Below, piece after piece: positions 22,031 through 33,009 of a DNA stretch of 64,000 nt (position 1 is the stretch's first letter; the number at the start of each line of letters is the position of its first letter). The stretch is from assembly GCF_024323335.1 (NCBI RefSeq), contig NC_066584.1, positions 267,150,344 to 267,214,343 on the forward strand, read 5' to 3'. This DNA comes from Lathyrus oleraceus. Taxonomy: Eukaryota > Streptophyta > Magnoliopsida > Fabales > Fabaceae. Made by a program: the position numbers and the translations under genes. The notes under the pieces are model-generated. The model searched no databases and was not told the DNA's origin. It was given only the letters and a program-made list of their open reading frames with translations.

Positions 22031-22906
22031 GGTGTTGGTAAACACCATCTTTCGGTGTCGGTAAACATCGAGTTCCTTCCCAGTCATCGGTAAATGTCTG
22101 GTCGTTCCTTTTTTTGGTGTCGGTAAACACCATCTTTCGGTATCGGTAAACATCGAGTTCCTCCCCAGTCATTGGTAAATGTCTGGTCGTACTTTCTTTT
22201 GGTGTCGGTAAACATCATCTTTCGATGTCGATAAACGTCGAGTTTTTTCCCATTCGTCCATTGACGTCTTGTTATGTACCTTTTTCCCAGTCATCGATAA
22301 ATGTCTGGTCGTGTACCTTTTTTCCCAGACATCGGTAAATGTCTGGTCATGTATCTTTTCAAAATCCCCAGTAGAGTCGTCGGTAAACATCTTGTTTGGT
22401 TCCAGTTAAAAACATCTTGATCCTCCCCAGTCGAAGCCGCCATCGGTAAATGGCCTCGCTTTCCTTGATACCAGTGTATGTCAAGTCGACTTTTTTAAGC
22501 CGCCATCGGTAAATGGCCTTGCTTTCTTCGATATCGATAAATATCGAATCTCCAGCTTAGTCGCCATCGGTAAATGGCCTCGCTTGCTGTAACATCTATT
22601 CCCCAACAGCCATCGGTAAATGGTCTCGCTGTCTTTGATATCGGTAAATATCAAAAAAAAGTTGTTTTGAAGCCACCATCGGTAAATGGTCTTGCTTCCT
22701 TTTAATATAAAATTTCCAATTGAAGCCACCATCGGTAAATGGACCCGCTTCCTTTGGATGTTCTTTCCCAGCAGCCATTGGTAAATGGTCTCGCTGTCTT
22801 TGATATCGGTAAATATCAAGTTTCCAGTAAAGCCGCCATCGATAAATGGCCTCGCTTTCCTGAGGTATTTTGTTGTGAAGCCGCCATCGGTAAATGGCCT
22901 CGCTTT
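22031..22906 (+). ncRNA. Array of about 22 hairpins with an invariant CGGTAA hexaloop (Ogre-A 3' UTR)
   Basis: Core T-CGGTAA-A (variants CGATAA, TGGTAA) recurs about 22 times, each time flanked by self-complementary arms that differ between units. Examples: GGTGT/ACACC (22116-22131), CGATGT/ACGTCG (22223-22240), CCAGACAT/ATGTCTGG (22325-22346), TTCGATAT/ATATCGAA (22527-22548), TTTGATAT/ATATCAAA (22634-22655), ACCAT/ATGGT (22675-22690), GCCAT/ATGGC (22835-22850). Many of the CCAT units have a second outer stem that also covaries: AAGC/GCTT, GAAGC/GCTTC, AAAGC/GCTTT, CAGC/GCTG. The closing pair is always T-A. An invariant loop on variable but paired stems is the pattern expected of a repeated protein- or RNA-binding hairpin. 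Partner and function unknown. Confidence 0.8.
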
Positions 22907-23020
22907 TCTTCGCTTCATTCCCCGCAGAGTGCAAATTCCAGATTCTTTTGGTATTCAATCCCTGTGTACCTTGAAGGTCTGACAGCCGTTGCTCTCATCC
23001 ATCCAGGTTCCCAGTTGATT
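22907..23020 (+). other. End of the Ogre-A 3' UTR
   Basis: Short unstructured stretch between the hairpin array and the polypurine tract. Nothing else recognised. Confidence 0.5.
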
Positions 23021-23033
23021 GAATAGGGGCAGC
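23021..23033 (+). other. Polypurine tract of Ogre-A
   Basis: GAATAGGGGCAGC directly before the LTR start TGTAGCACC. B1 and B2 have the related AAATAGGGGCAT(C/T) at the same place. Confidence 0.8.
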
Positions 23034-26000
23034 TGTAGCACCTCAAATTTGCATCCCCCATTCATGCATTCATTTCATTTTTTAGGTCATTAACATTACA
23101 TTAACATTGCATATTGCATTGCATCATGGCAATCCAACATTGGTATCAAGAGATTCATCAGTGCAAGAGAACCAGTATTTCCTTGAGATGGAGGCCACAT
23201 GGCTGTTCTAGTGAACTTATATGAATCAAGGTTCATTTTGAAGCTATTGTACCAAGTGTTGAAGGCTCAAAAGTCATCAGTACATGTCCAGGTCATCTGG
23301 GGCCCATAAAAGTCAACTGAAAGTCAACTGAGGGCTAGGAGGTGGAGAAATGGTTTGAGACACTTCATTCATGTCCAAAAGAGGTTTATTCATCATGTCA
23401 AACATCTACCTTGAAGATTTTGAATCCAGATCAAAAGTTTCCAAAAATGGAAAGTGGCCTGTAATTTCAAGTTTCCAAAAATGGCATGTTTTTGGACCAC
23501 TTTCAACTTGACTTTCCAACATCAAAGAAGCTTCAAATGAAATTTTGCCCAACATGAAAGTTGAAGATCCTTCTCTCCCATTTCCAAAAAGTCCAAGATC
23601 ATGAGCATCTGATGAATGGTTGAGGAGATATGAGCAAATGATCACCAATTGTGCATAGAACTTCAAAGTGCCATAACTTTTGATCCAAAACTCCAATTTG
23701 AGTCCCTCTTTTTGCATATTGCTTGTCATGACCTATATTTTCCAAAACCCTAATTGCATTGCATGAAATTTATCTCATATGATCATTGGTGCATACATGT
23801 GACCTTGGGAGGGAAAATACCAAATTCAAATTTGGTGCATCATAGGAACAAACTTCCAATTCCAACATGTGCATGAGATGATTTTAAATGATTTTGAGCA
23901 TGCATATGGTACTGTTCACGTTCATGTTGCATGCATAAGGTGAATTTGGCATTTGTGCATAACACCTCATATCTCATTAAACTTTCATTAGCCATTGCAA
24001 ATCATCATTAGCAAAGTAATTAGGAGATAGTATAAAGCCTTAATCATAACAGAATTTTCATTCTAACAAGTTCTAGATCTAGAATCACATTCTCCCTTCT
24101 ATTCTTGTTCCTTGATCATCATTTGGTAGAGATCAAGCAATGATTTGAAGAAATTGGTGAAGAATCAAGCAAATGCATACATGAACATGAACATGGAGCT
24201 TTGAGTCTCAGCAAGATCCAAGCCAATTGAAGCATCAATTCGTGTTCTGGACTTCATAGCAAGGTTGAGGAAGGAGAAGTGGAGCTGGAAGAAGTTTGAA
24301 TCTACTGTTTTGGTCACTGCAAGTTCAGGTTGGTCAAAATTCGCATCTCTTAATTCTTCAAACCATTGCCATGTTTAGGTAGAGCGTTTCATGCTGAAAA
24401 TTCTGATATAAAATTCATGGAAAATGGATGAATATTGAATGAGATATGAGTGTTTAAACTTTGATGCATGGAAATGTTTTCGATCGATTCTATTAATCCA
24501 TGGAGATTTAAGCCAAACCAATGCTCGATCCGTGTTCCTCATGAAACAAGCTTTCCAATGATGTATAACACGATGGATTATGGAAAAAAATTTGACGGAC
24601 GCACTGTAGCGCCACTGTCTTCATGAAGAAGACGGTGGAAACCACCACCCTGGTACTGTAGCGCCACCATTCTGGTTCAGATCTTAGGGTTTACTATTTG
24701 GACGCTATTACCCTTGGCCTCTCGTGTTCGATTCCCGCTGAAAACATTTGGAAATTCATTTTAATTCCCTTCCATCAGCCAAACGACTGCGTTTTGAAAT
24801 GTGCCTTGACCTCCCTTCGATCCTTGGCTCCACACAATTCCATTTATTTTTTTTAGCGCCTTATATTTTCATGTATACCAGGTTCGATCCTTGCTGAAGG
24901 CATTTTGGTGATTTTCTATGTTTCAACTTCATTTTCCATTATTCTTCAACATTATTCCATTTTATTGCATCCAACTTCAAAAAATCATAATAAATTGAAA
25001 TTTAATCCAAATAATTCCCAATTTTTTCCTACATGTTCATATGGATGTTTATTATTTTGTGATGTTGATTTCATGATTTTATCATTTCTGGAATTTTAAT
25101 TGTGTTGGCTTTTCTGGACATGTATGCAAATGTGACATGCTTCATTCATTCTATTGTGAAATGCTGATACATTAGCCAATTGATTTAAAATTTGGTATGC
25201 TGATTCCCAACATGTTGCATGATTTTTGAGGCTTGGTTGTGCATTTTTATCATTTTCCATCTCTGTTTTAGGCACATGAATGTGGGGTGTGACAATGTGT
25301 GTCACACAATTTGATGTCATACTTGTTCATTTTCATTTCCATGTCAATTGAGCTCTGTTGAGTCTAATTTTTGGCATGATGATTTTGTTTAACATGTTGT
25401 ATGCACATAAATATTTTCATAATTGTTTGATTCATTTCTATTTTAATATGGAATTTTGATTCTTGATGTCCAATTGTGAGCTTTGTAATTGCCTTTGCCA
25501 TATCTTGCTCATGAGATGACTTTTCCATTTGATTTAGGTTTGGTCCTTTTTAGGACATGTTCTTACTTGAATAAATATGCTTCATGCTGAATATTGGTTG
25601 TTGTTTCGACTTTTTACTTTGCCTTTGACCCTAGCCTTGGTGCTAGTGGTTTGTACTCATCTTTTGAGTTTTGCATTTCAGGTTCAAGCTCCTAGTCCCA
25701 ATGGTTTATGTTGATCTCATGACTTGAGATGCAAATTATTTGTCCACTAACCTTTCTTATGTTGTAGGTTCCTTGGTGATGAACTCACTTGAGTTGTTGA
25801 CTTGACTTATGCACATATAGAACCACTGTTGACTGTCTGGTTGATTTGTCTGAATGTGAATATTGACTTGTTTGACTTTCTTACAGGTACTTGAGCCGCT
25901 TTAACTCATTGCTTGAGTTGCTTTGCTTTGCTTGTGGTTGGCATACCACCTAGGTAATAATCCTCCAACTCCATGTAGTCTGGAAGCCCTGTCGTTTCTG

Positions 26001-27706
26001 TTTGGCAGGCATTTGGCTGAAGTCCTCCTTAAGAGGCAATGATTGTGCTTGTTTATATTTGTGCCATGTACTTCAAGTCCTCCTAAGTGAAGAGGCGATT
26101 GGCAGATAGAAGGGATTTGCAATCAATCCCCTGCTATTCAGTTGAGTCATTCATCTTGCTCGCACTACGTGTTGATGCATTTGTATAAACACCCAAGATC
26201 CTTGTATACAGAGTCAGTCAAGTGGAGTAGAGTCCCACATTCTGGACTCCCACATTTTCATTGATTGAAGTTCACCCAGGCCCGGGTTAAAAGCTATGAG
26301 GACCAATCCTCATTGCCTTTCATCTGCTCACCCTGACGGTCAATGTCAGTGGTTAAGAGCCCTCAGATACCCTTCTAGTTGGCTTGTTTGTCGAGGTTGA
26401 TATGACCCCTTGACTAAAGCCTCACCCTTGATGTTTGAGCCCCTTGTTGGTGTGTTTACTTCATGTTATATGTTTGTGTGTGGTGTGATTGTATCCCCAT
26501 AGGATTGCTAGACTTCGCATAGTCTCTCAGTTGTATGTCAATTAAGGTAGCACGGTTCCTTCGTCTGGGACTTCCTTTCTTGCGTGGGCTTTCCTAAAAC
26601 ACAAACCAACTTTATCCCCTCTTAAGGACACGTTAACTCCTTCTACTACAGGTGAGTAAGTCTCCCAAGGTCGAGCATCCGGTAGATTACGTAGTAACGT
26701 TGTTCACTTAAAAAACACAAAACAAATAGAAATAGTCTAGCCGAACTACGGCAACTCTGATTCTCATGTTCAGATGAGATACGTAGGCACGAGATGCGAT
26801 GTCTTGTCGAGTTTGACTAATAACTAACTTTAATCCTTTTCTCTCGCCCCCGTTGCGATTGAGACCTTCCCTTTCTCTTGCCCTAGTTGCAATCGAGACC
26901 CTTCTGTTTTGTGTGTGTGTTTGGAGTCTGATGTAAGCCCAACGATTGGCATTCGGTTTCCTGTTTGCGTTTCTTTGTCTGGAGTCTGATGTAAGCCCAG
27001 CAATTGGCATTCGGTTTCCTGGTTGCGTTTCTTTCTCTGGAGTCTGATGTAAGTCCAGCGATTGGCATTCAGTTTCCTGTTTGCGTTTCTTTGTCTGGAG
27101 TCTGATGTAAGTCCAGCAATTGGCCTTCGGTTTCCTATTTCTTTTGTGGAGTTGGATGTAAGACTAGCGATTGGCATTCCGTTTCCAGTTGTGTGTTTCG
27201 TTTGACGTCTCAACGTCTTCTTTCAGCACTTTGTTTTGGCGTGCGTTAGCCGAGCTACGAGTGCTCTGATTCTTACTCTGGTTAGAGAAGATACGTATGC
27301 ATATGATGCAATGTCTTAGCGAGCACGTTTCCCGTTTCCCCGAACTACGTCGACTCTGATATTTGTGTCTGACAAACTACGTAGGCCCAGGATGCGACAT
27401 CCTGCCGAGTCCGCTTTCTCCGTTTTCTTTCTTCTGTATTTCCTTCCAGTGTGTGCAGTTTTGAGCAGTTATCCAACAACCTTATTCTATTCTTTCTGAG
27501 CGTGGATCCCGTCGAGTACGATGGACGTGAGGGGGTGCTAATACCTTCCCCTTGCGTAACCGACTCCCGATCCTTGCAATCTCTGGTCGTAAGACCATTT
27601 CCTTTCCAGGTTTACTTTGAGCGTTTCCTTTCCCTCCTTTGGGATAAATAACGCACGGTGGCGGCTCTGTGTCTTTTCCCGCCAGTTGTTTTTCGCGTAT
27701 GCGACA
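23034..27706 (+). repeat. 3' LTR of Ogre-A, 4673 bp
   Basis: Collinear with 5702-10432, starting TGTAGCACC and ending GCGTATGCGACA before the target duplication CCAAC (27707-27711). It lacks about 58 bp present in the 5' LTR near 6766-6829, which accounts for the length difference. TATA-like TATAAAG at 24031-24037. 58-bp tandem repeats at about 26920-27190. No coding sequence is supported. Confidence 0.95.
26920..27190 (+). repeat. 58-bp tandem repeat in the Ogre-A 3' LTR
   Basis: Same unit and copy number (four full units plus a shorter diverged one) as at 9645-9905, so the array was present when the element inserted. Confidence 0.85.
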
Positions 27707-30248
27707 CCAACAAGTGTACATTTGGAGTCGGTTCTGGCAAGCTTTTGGGCTTTATCGTTAGTGAAAGAGGTATTGAGGTTGATCCTGCCAAGGTCAAAGC
27801 AATACAAGAGATGCCTGCGCCGAAAACTGAGAAGCAAGTCCGAGGTTTTCTTGGCCGCTTGAATTATATTTCCAAGTTCATATCCCACATGACTGCCACA
27901 TGTGCACCAACATTCAAGCTCCTCCGGAAAGATCAGTCTCATGATTGGACCGAGGATTGCGAAAAAGCTTTTGACAACATTAAAGAGTATTTGGCTGAAC
28001 CTATGATTCTGTCTCCGCCTATTAAAGGGAGACCATTGATTGTGTATCTGACAGTTCTTGAAGACTCAATGGGTTGTGTCCTTGGTCAGCAAGATGAATC
28101 AGGAAAGAAAGAATATGCTATCTACTACCTGAGTAAGAAGTTTACTGATTGTGAGTCTCGATACTCAATTCTTAAGAAGACATGTTGCGCTTTGGCTTGG
28201 GCTGCTAAGCGCTTACACCAATATATGTTGAATCATACGACTTGGTTGATATCCAAAATGGATCCAATCAAGTATATCTTTGAGAAGCCTGCTTTAACAG
28301 GGAGGATTTCTCGTTGGCAGATGTTGTTATCTGAATATGATATTGAGTATCGGGCGCAGAAGGCCATTAAAGGTAGTATTTTGGCAGACCACTTGGCGCA
28401 TCAACCGATCGAAGATTATCAGTCAGTTCAGTATGGCTTCCCAGATGAAGAGATTCTGTATTTAAAAATGAAAGATTGAGATGAGGCCACAATCGATGAA
28501 TGGCTAGAGCCTGGTTCCAGATGGAGTATGGTGTTTGACGGCGCTGTAAATCAGTATGAAATGGTATTGGGGCAGTGATTATTACCCCTTAGGGCACACA
28601 TTTTCCTTTTACACCAAGGCTAACTTTCAAATGCACGAATAATATGGCTGAGTATGAGGCCTGTATCATGGGATTGGAAGAGTGCATTGATCTTAGGATC
28701 AAGCATCTTGATGTTTATGGTGATTCGGTCGTCGTAGTTAATTAGATTAAGGGTGAATGGGAAATGAATCAGCTCAGCCTCATCCCATATAGGGATTATG
28801 CGAGGAGGATTTCAATGTTCTTTACTGAAGTTGACTTCCATCATATTCCTCAAGATGAGAATCGGATGGCAGACGCTCTCGCTACACTTCCTTCAATGAT
28901 TGTGGTCAGACTTTGGAATGAAGTCCCCAATATCACTGTGATGCGCTTGAATAGACCAACTCATGTATTTACAGTAGAGGAGGTGCAAGATGATAAGCCG
29001 TGGTATTATGATATCAAGTGTTTCCTTCAGAGCCAGACTTACCCGCCTGGGGCATCTGTGAAAGATAGGAAGACTTTGAGGAGATTGTCAGGCAGTTTCT
29101 ACCTCAATGGCGATGTGCTTTATAAGAGAAACATTGACATGGTGCTGCTCAGATGCGTGGATAGACACGAAGTAGACCTTTTAATGACTGAGGTCCATGA
29201 GGGTTCATTTGGTACACATTCCACTGGACATGCCATGGCTAGAAAGATGTTGAGAGCAGGCTACTATTGGCTCACAATGGAGTCTGACTGCTGCAAATAT
29301 GTAAAGAAATGCCATAAGTGTAAGATCTACGCGGTTAAGATTCACATTCCCCCGACACTTCTGAATGTGATTTCATCACCATGGCCCTTCTCTATGTGGG
29401 GAATCGACATGATTGGTATGATAGAGCCAAAAGCGTCCAACGATCACAGATTTATTCTCGTAGCAATTGATTACTTCACCAAATGGGTGGAAGCAACGTC
29501 ATATGAAAACGTGACCAGGCAGGTGGTCGTGAAATTTATCAAGAATCAACTCATATGCCGGTATGGTGTGCCAGATAAGATCATTACTGATAATGGATCA
29601 AACTTGAACAACAAAATGATGAAAGAGCTCTGTAGCGAGTTCAAGATCGCACATCATAATTCTTCTCCTTACAGATCGAAGATGAATGGGGTTGTTGAAG
29701 CTGCTAATAAGAATATCAAGAAAATTATACAAAAGATGGTTGTTACGTACAAAGATTGGCATGAGATGCTGCCATTTACCTTACATGGATATCGTACTTC
29801 TGTCCGCACTTCAACAGGGGCAACCCCTTTCTCTCTCGTTTATGGCATGGAGGTTGTGCCCCCAATAGAGGTGGAGATCCCATCAATGAGAGTCTTGATG
29901 GAAGCCAAGTTGACTGATGCTGAATGGGTTCAAAGTCGTTATGACGAGTTGAATTTGATAGAAGAAACGAGATTGACTGCCATGTGTCATGGTCAGTTAT
30001 ATCAACAAAGAATGAAGAAAGACATTGATAAGAAGGTCAAGCCTCGTGTGTTCCGAGAGGGTGACCTTGTGATCAAGAAAGTCTTGTCTTTCGCGCCCGA
30101 TTCCAGAGGCAAGTGGATTCCAAACTACGAAGGTCCATATGTTGTTAAGAGAGCCTTTTCAGGCGGTGCATTGATACTTACAACTATGGATGGGGAGGAT
30201 TTCACTCGTCCTGTGAATTCAGATGCATTCAAGAAATACTTCGCCTAA
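27707..30248 (+). pseudogene. pol: B1 pol, right part: end of RT, two RNases H, integrase
   Basis: Continues the RT fragment 5572-5701 after the Ogre-A insertion. The RT thumb and Ty3 RNase H (about 28030-28350) read openly to TGA 28477, where B2 has TGC. A single-base deletion near 28558 shifts the frame in the second RNase H. Stops at 28590 and 28743 are CAG-to-TAG compared with B2. From 28764 to TAA 30246 the frame is intact (494 codons): end of the second RNase H, HHCC finger and an integrase core with all three acidic residues (Asp 29406, Asp 29589, Glu 29697; 35 residues between the last two). Integrase would insert cDNA; the gene as a whole is broken. Confidence 0.92.
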
Positions 30249-30261
30249 AAATAAAAACAGA

Positions 30262-30432
30262 ATAGCTCGCTAAGTTGAAAACCCGAAAGGGCGGCTTAGG
30301 CAAAAATGAGCGTCTCGGTGGTTTGAAAACCCGAAAGGGCGATCCAGGCAAAAGTTAGAGACATAAAAAAAATGATGATGAATATATGTGTCCCGCTAGA
30401 TTGAGTACCTCACCCTGGGGCAATCTAGGCAA
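30262..30432 (+). ncRNA. Three-unit hairpin array after B1 integrase
   Basis: Unit 1: 8-bp stem 30270-30277/30292-30299 (two G-U), AAAA bulge, CCC-GAAA-GGG. Unit 2: TGGTTTG/CGATCCA (30319-30325/30340-30346, one mismatch), the same bulge and GAAA loop. Unit 3: perfect 8-bp stem CTAGATTG/CAATCTAG (30396-30403/30421-30428). Each ends in GGCAAAA, as in Ogre-A (20261-20466) and B2 (57211-57377). Confidence 0.72.
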
Positions 30433-31437
30433 AAAAATAGGGATTTGGCAAGTAACTGCATCCTGACAAGACTCTGTTCTACAAATTGTCATCTGTCAGA
30501 GGTTCCCGCTCAGTCATCATCAACCAAAGCTTCAAATACATCGGATTCAGAATTGGTGGAGAAATGGTTATTATGTTCAATGTAGCCCCTTTTCCAATAT
30601 ATATCACCAATTTCAAAATTGTAAAGATCCATGGAGTCTTGCCATTTGCAGACTACCATTCCATCGAATAAATTCTGAGCCTTTATCCAATTATTTACAC
30701 TCTTATTTGTTTCTATTTAACAAATGTTTTGCATGTTTTAATTGAGAAATATCATTGTTTAAAATTTTTCATAGTTTGTTTTTAAACAAAGTGAACATTC
30801 ACAATGATAAAAAGGATACTGGGGATGCCTTCAGTGCTCTCCCAAGGATGGTAGGATTCTCGACAGGGTAAGACATTTATTCATATTCCTGGCATGTTTG
30901 TATCCTCTTCCTCCGAATCCTTTTGTGGTTTCCTCTCCCGAGCAGAGTGTGTGTTAGAGATATGCAACTCCCTTTCCTCCTCAGCAGATGAGATCCTGGG
31001 TAGGGATAATATTTGATTGACCCTTGGAAGTTTCTAGTTGGTGTTTTTATCCCCACAAGGATCCATCATCCCCTTTGTTAGTTTCTCTAGTGAAGTCGCC
31101 ATGATCATGTTTTCAACTGGAATGACTGATGCTCATTCCCCTGCAAAGATCTTTGTTATCCTGGCTTTCTCTCCTGAGATGTAGTACCGGATGTTGTGTA
31201 TTGTTCGTTGGACCTGTTTGTCTTAGAAATGTCTGTTTGTCAGCATTCATCATACATAAACCATGCATATATACATAGTGATAACATTCAAATATACATG
31301 TCGCATTATTTGCCATATATCTTTGGTTGTTATCTCTTGCTTGAGGGTATTATGTTTCCCCAAGAAAATATTGGTGATTGATCTCTCCATATAGAGTCAG
31401 CCCCATAAGCAGAAAGTGTTTATCCTTTCCTCCATAG
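30433..31437 (+). other. B1 3' UTR, proximal part
   Basis: Non-coding, alignable with 57378-58918 of B2. Short frames only; nothing else recognised apart from scattered CCCCA/TCCCC motifs. Confidence 0.6.
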
Positions 31438-32489
31438 TCCCCACCGAGTTATATCCTCGGGGTTAATGGTTGTTTCTATTTCCTCCCAAGACATATATTG
31501 GGATGGAATTCCCCATTGAGTTATATCCTCATAGGGACAAGTCTTGTTTCATCGTGCCTATCTAGTTTGATCCTAGATTGGCCTCTTGTGTCTGCTTCCT
31601 GCACTTCGCCGTGGTCTAGATGAATAGTTGCTCATTAACCAGTAATTATCCATCTTTTCCCCGACGGAGTCTATGGCCTTATACCCTTATGCCGGTAAGT
31701 CCCATTTCTTTGGTTTTCTACCCAGTATCCGGTAGATGTAATCCCCTTCTGGACGGTTATCTTTATCCAATATTCGGTATGGATATTCCTTCACCCATTT
31801 TCGAGCATATCTCCCAGTAACCGGTGATATGTCTCCTGGATCGTTGCCTTTGTCAATGTATCCCCAGTGAGTCATCTCTCATTTACTCTTTGTTGGTAAT
31901 GATTGTTTCTCCCCTGGATTTGTCATCATTGTATACCTAGTATTCAGTATCCCGATGTCTTTTCTTTTCGGTCGATTTGTCCTTTACTAACCCAGTAACC
32001 GGTTGTGGATAATCTTCCATGCGAGTATGTTATCTACGTTCTGACGGTAATAGATAATATATTTCATGCACTCTTTGGTCGAAGCCTTTTGTTCTTCCCC
32101 AGTCGAGTAAGATTCACATCCCTTTTTATGGAATCGAATGTCCATCCTATAATCGAGTTTGCTTTTAGCCCTCTTTCGAATGATGGGTGTCTTGGTAATA
32201 TTTCCCAATTCACGCTTTGGTTGGTCACCTATTATATGCCCAGTAACCGGTATCCCTGGTGTTCCTTCCTCCCTGCTCCCTATTATTGATTTCTTGTCCC
32301 TTGCGGAGTCGCACTTTCCTGAGTTGAAGTATACCTTTCTAGGTCTTCCTCAGATGATTTCGAATGTTTGATATCTCTCACCGTTATACCGGTCTTAGAT
32401 ATTCATTCTTCCCGAGCATGTTGTTCTCTTACCCTTATACCGGTGTTCAGATCACATGTCTCTTTGAGCTTACTACCCAGTAACCGGTA
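31438..32489 (+). ncRNA. B1 3' UTR hairpin arrays: GAG-TTATATC-CTC and octaloop (C/T)AGTAACC types
   Basis: Type 1: CCGAG-TTATATC-CTCGG (31444-31460) and TGAG-TTATATC-CTCA (31517-31531). Type 2 has an 8-nt loop, mostly CAGTAACC, closed by CC/GG: TCTACC/GGTAGA (31717-31722/31731-31736, loop CAGTATCC); CATATC..CC/GG..GATATG (31806-31831); AACC/GGTT (31989-32004); ATGCC/GGTAT (32236-32253); TACC/GGTA (32474-32489). Shorter units with loops CTTATGCC, GTTATACC and CTTATACC lie at 31682-31697, 32380-32393 and 32431-32444. Stems vary while loop length and sequence hold. Confidence 0.7.
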
Positions 32490-32995
32490 ATACCTCATCC
32501 CGTTGCTTCCCTAGAGGAGTCTTGTTTGGGTGATTCCCTAACAAAGTCCCACGGTGGATTCTCCAGCCTGAGTCCGGATTTTCATCCGAAGTATCCGTCA
32601 CGGATAATTTTTGCTGTATTGGCATATTCCCCAATACATGCATCTTTGAGTCAGCTCGAGTCTTTCCATTGATTTATTTCATGGATTTCCTTCGTGTCTC
32701 TCAGCGAGTTTCAAGTCGTGACCTGATCACGCATTTTTATCCCTTTACTCCCCAGTAAAGTCCCTAGAGTCTCTGTCTCGTTTATGAGTGTGTTACTCTA
32801 GTGGATTTTCAATTATTCCTGATTTCTTTCTTTCTTTGTGGACACATATCCCCACAGAGTGTTGCCATTTGCATACATACATTTGCATCATGAGGTCTCT
32901 TAGGGACCAAAATTCGTCTCTTTGTTATTATTTAAGCCCATTCTACCTCGTCGAGACGAAGATTTTAACCTTCACTTCTCCGGCTAGAATTACCT

Positions 32996-33009
32996 TAAAT
33001 AGGGGCATC
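32996..33009 (+). other. Polypurine tract of B1
   Basis: TAAATAGGGGCATC next to the LTR start TGTAACACC at 33010; same position and sequence type as in B2 and Ogre-A. Confidence 0.8.

Larger units (their letters stand above)
5702..27706 (+). mobile_element. Ogre-A: complete 22-kb Ogre (Ty3/gypsy, Tat lineage) retrotransposon
   Basis: Two LTRs (5702-10432 and 23034-27706) bound an internal region of 12.6 kb: primer binding site, ORF1, gag-pro, intron, pol (RT, RNase H, second RNase H, integrase), a long 3' UTR and a polypurine tract. Both ends are TG...CA and the target duplication CCAAC is perfect on both sides. Domain order, LTR size and tRNA-Arg-type PBS match the Ogre group of legumes. 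All three reading units carry nonsense codons and integrase has lost a catalytic Asp, so the copy is not autonomous. It is inserted in the RT gene of B1. Confidence 0.95.

Noticed and set aside
22031..22906. CRISPR-like look of the regularly repeated TCGGTAAA
   Set aside because: The repeat is only 8 nt, spacing is irregular, the variable parts are the arms of hairpins, there are no cas genes, and the context is a plant retrotransposon.
22481..22958. Minus-strand open frames of 120-145 aa (repeated YRWRL/IYRYQ peptides)
   Set aside because: Produced by the hairpin array; the repetition is at RNA/DNA level and there is no homology or start context.
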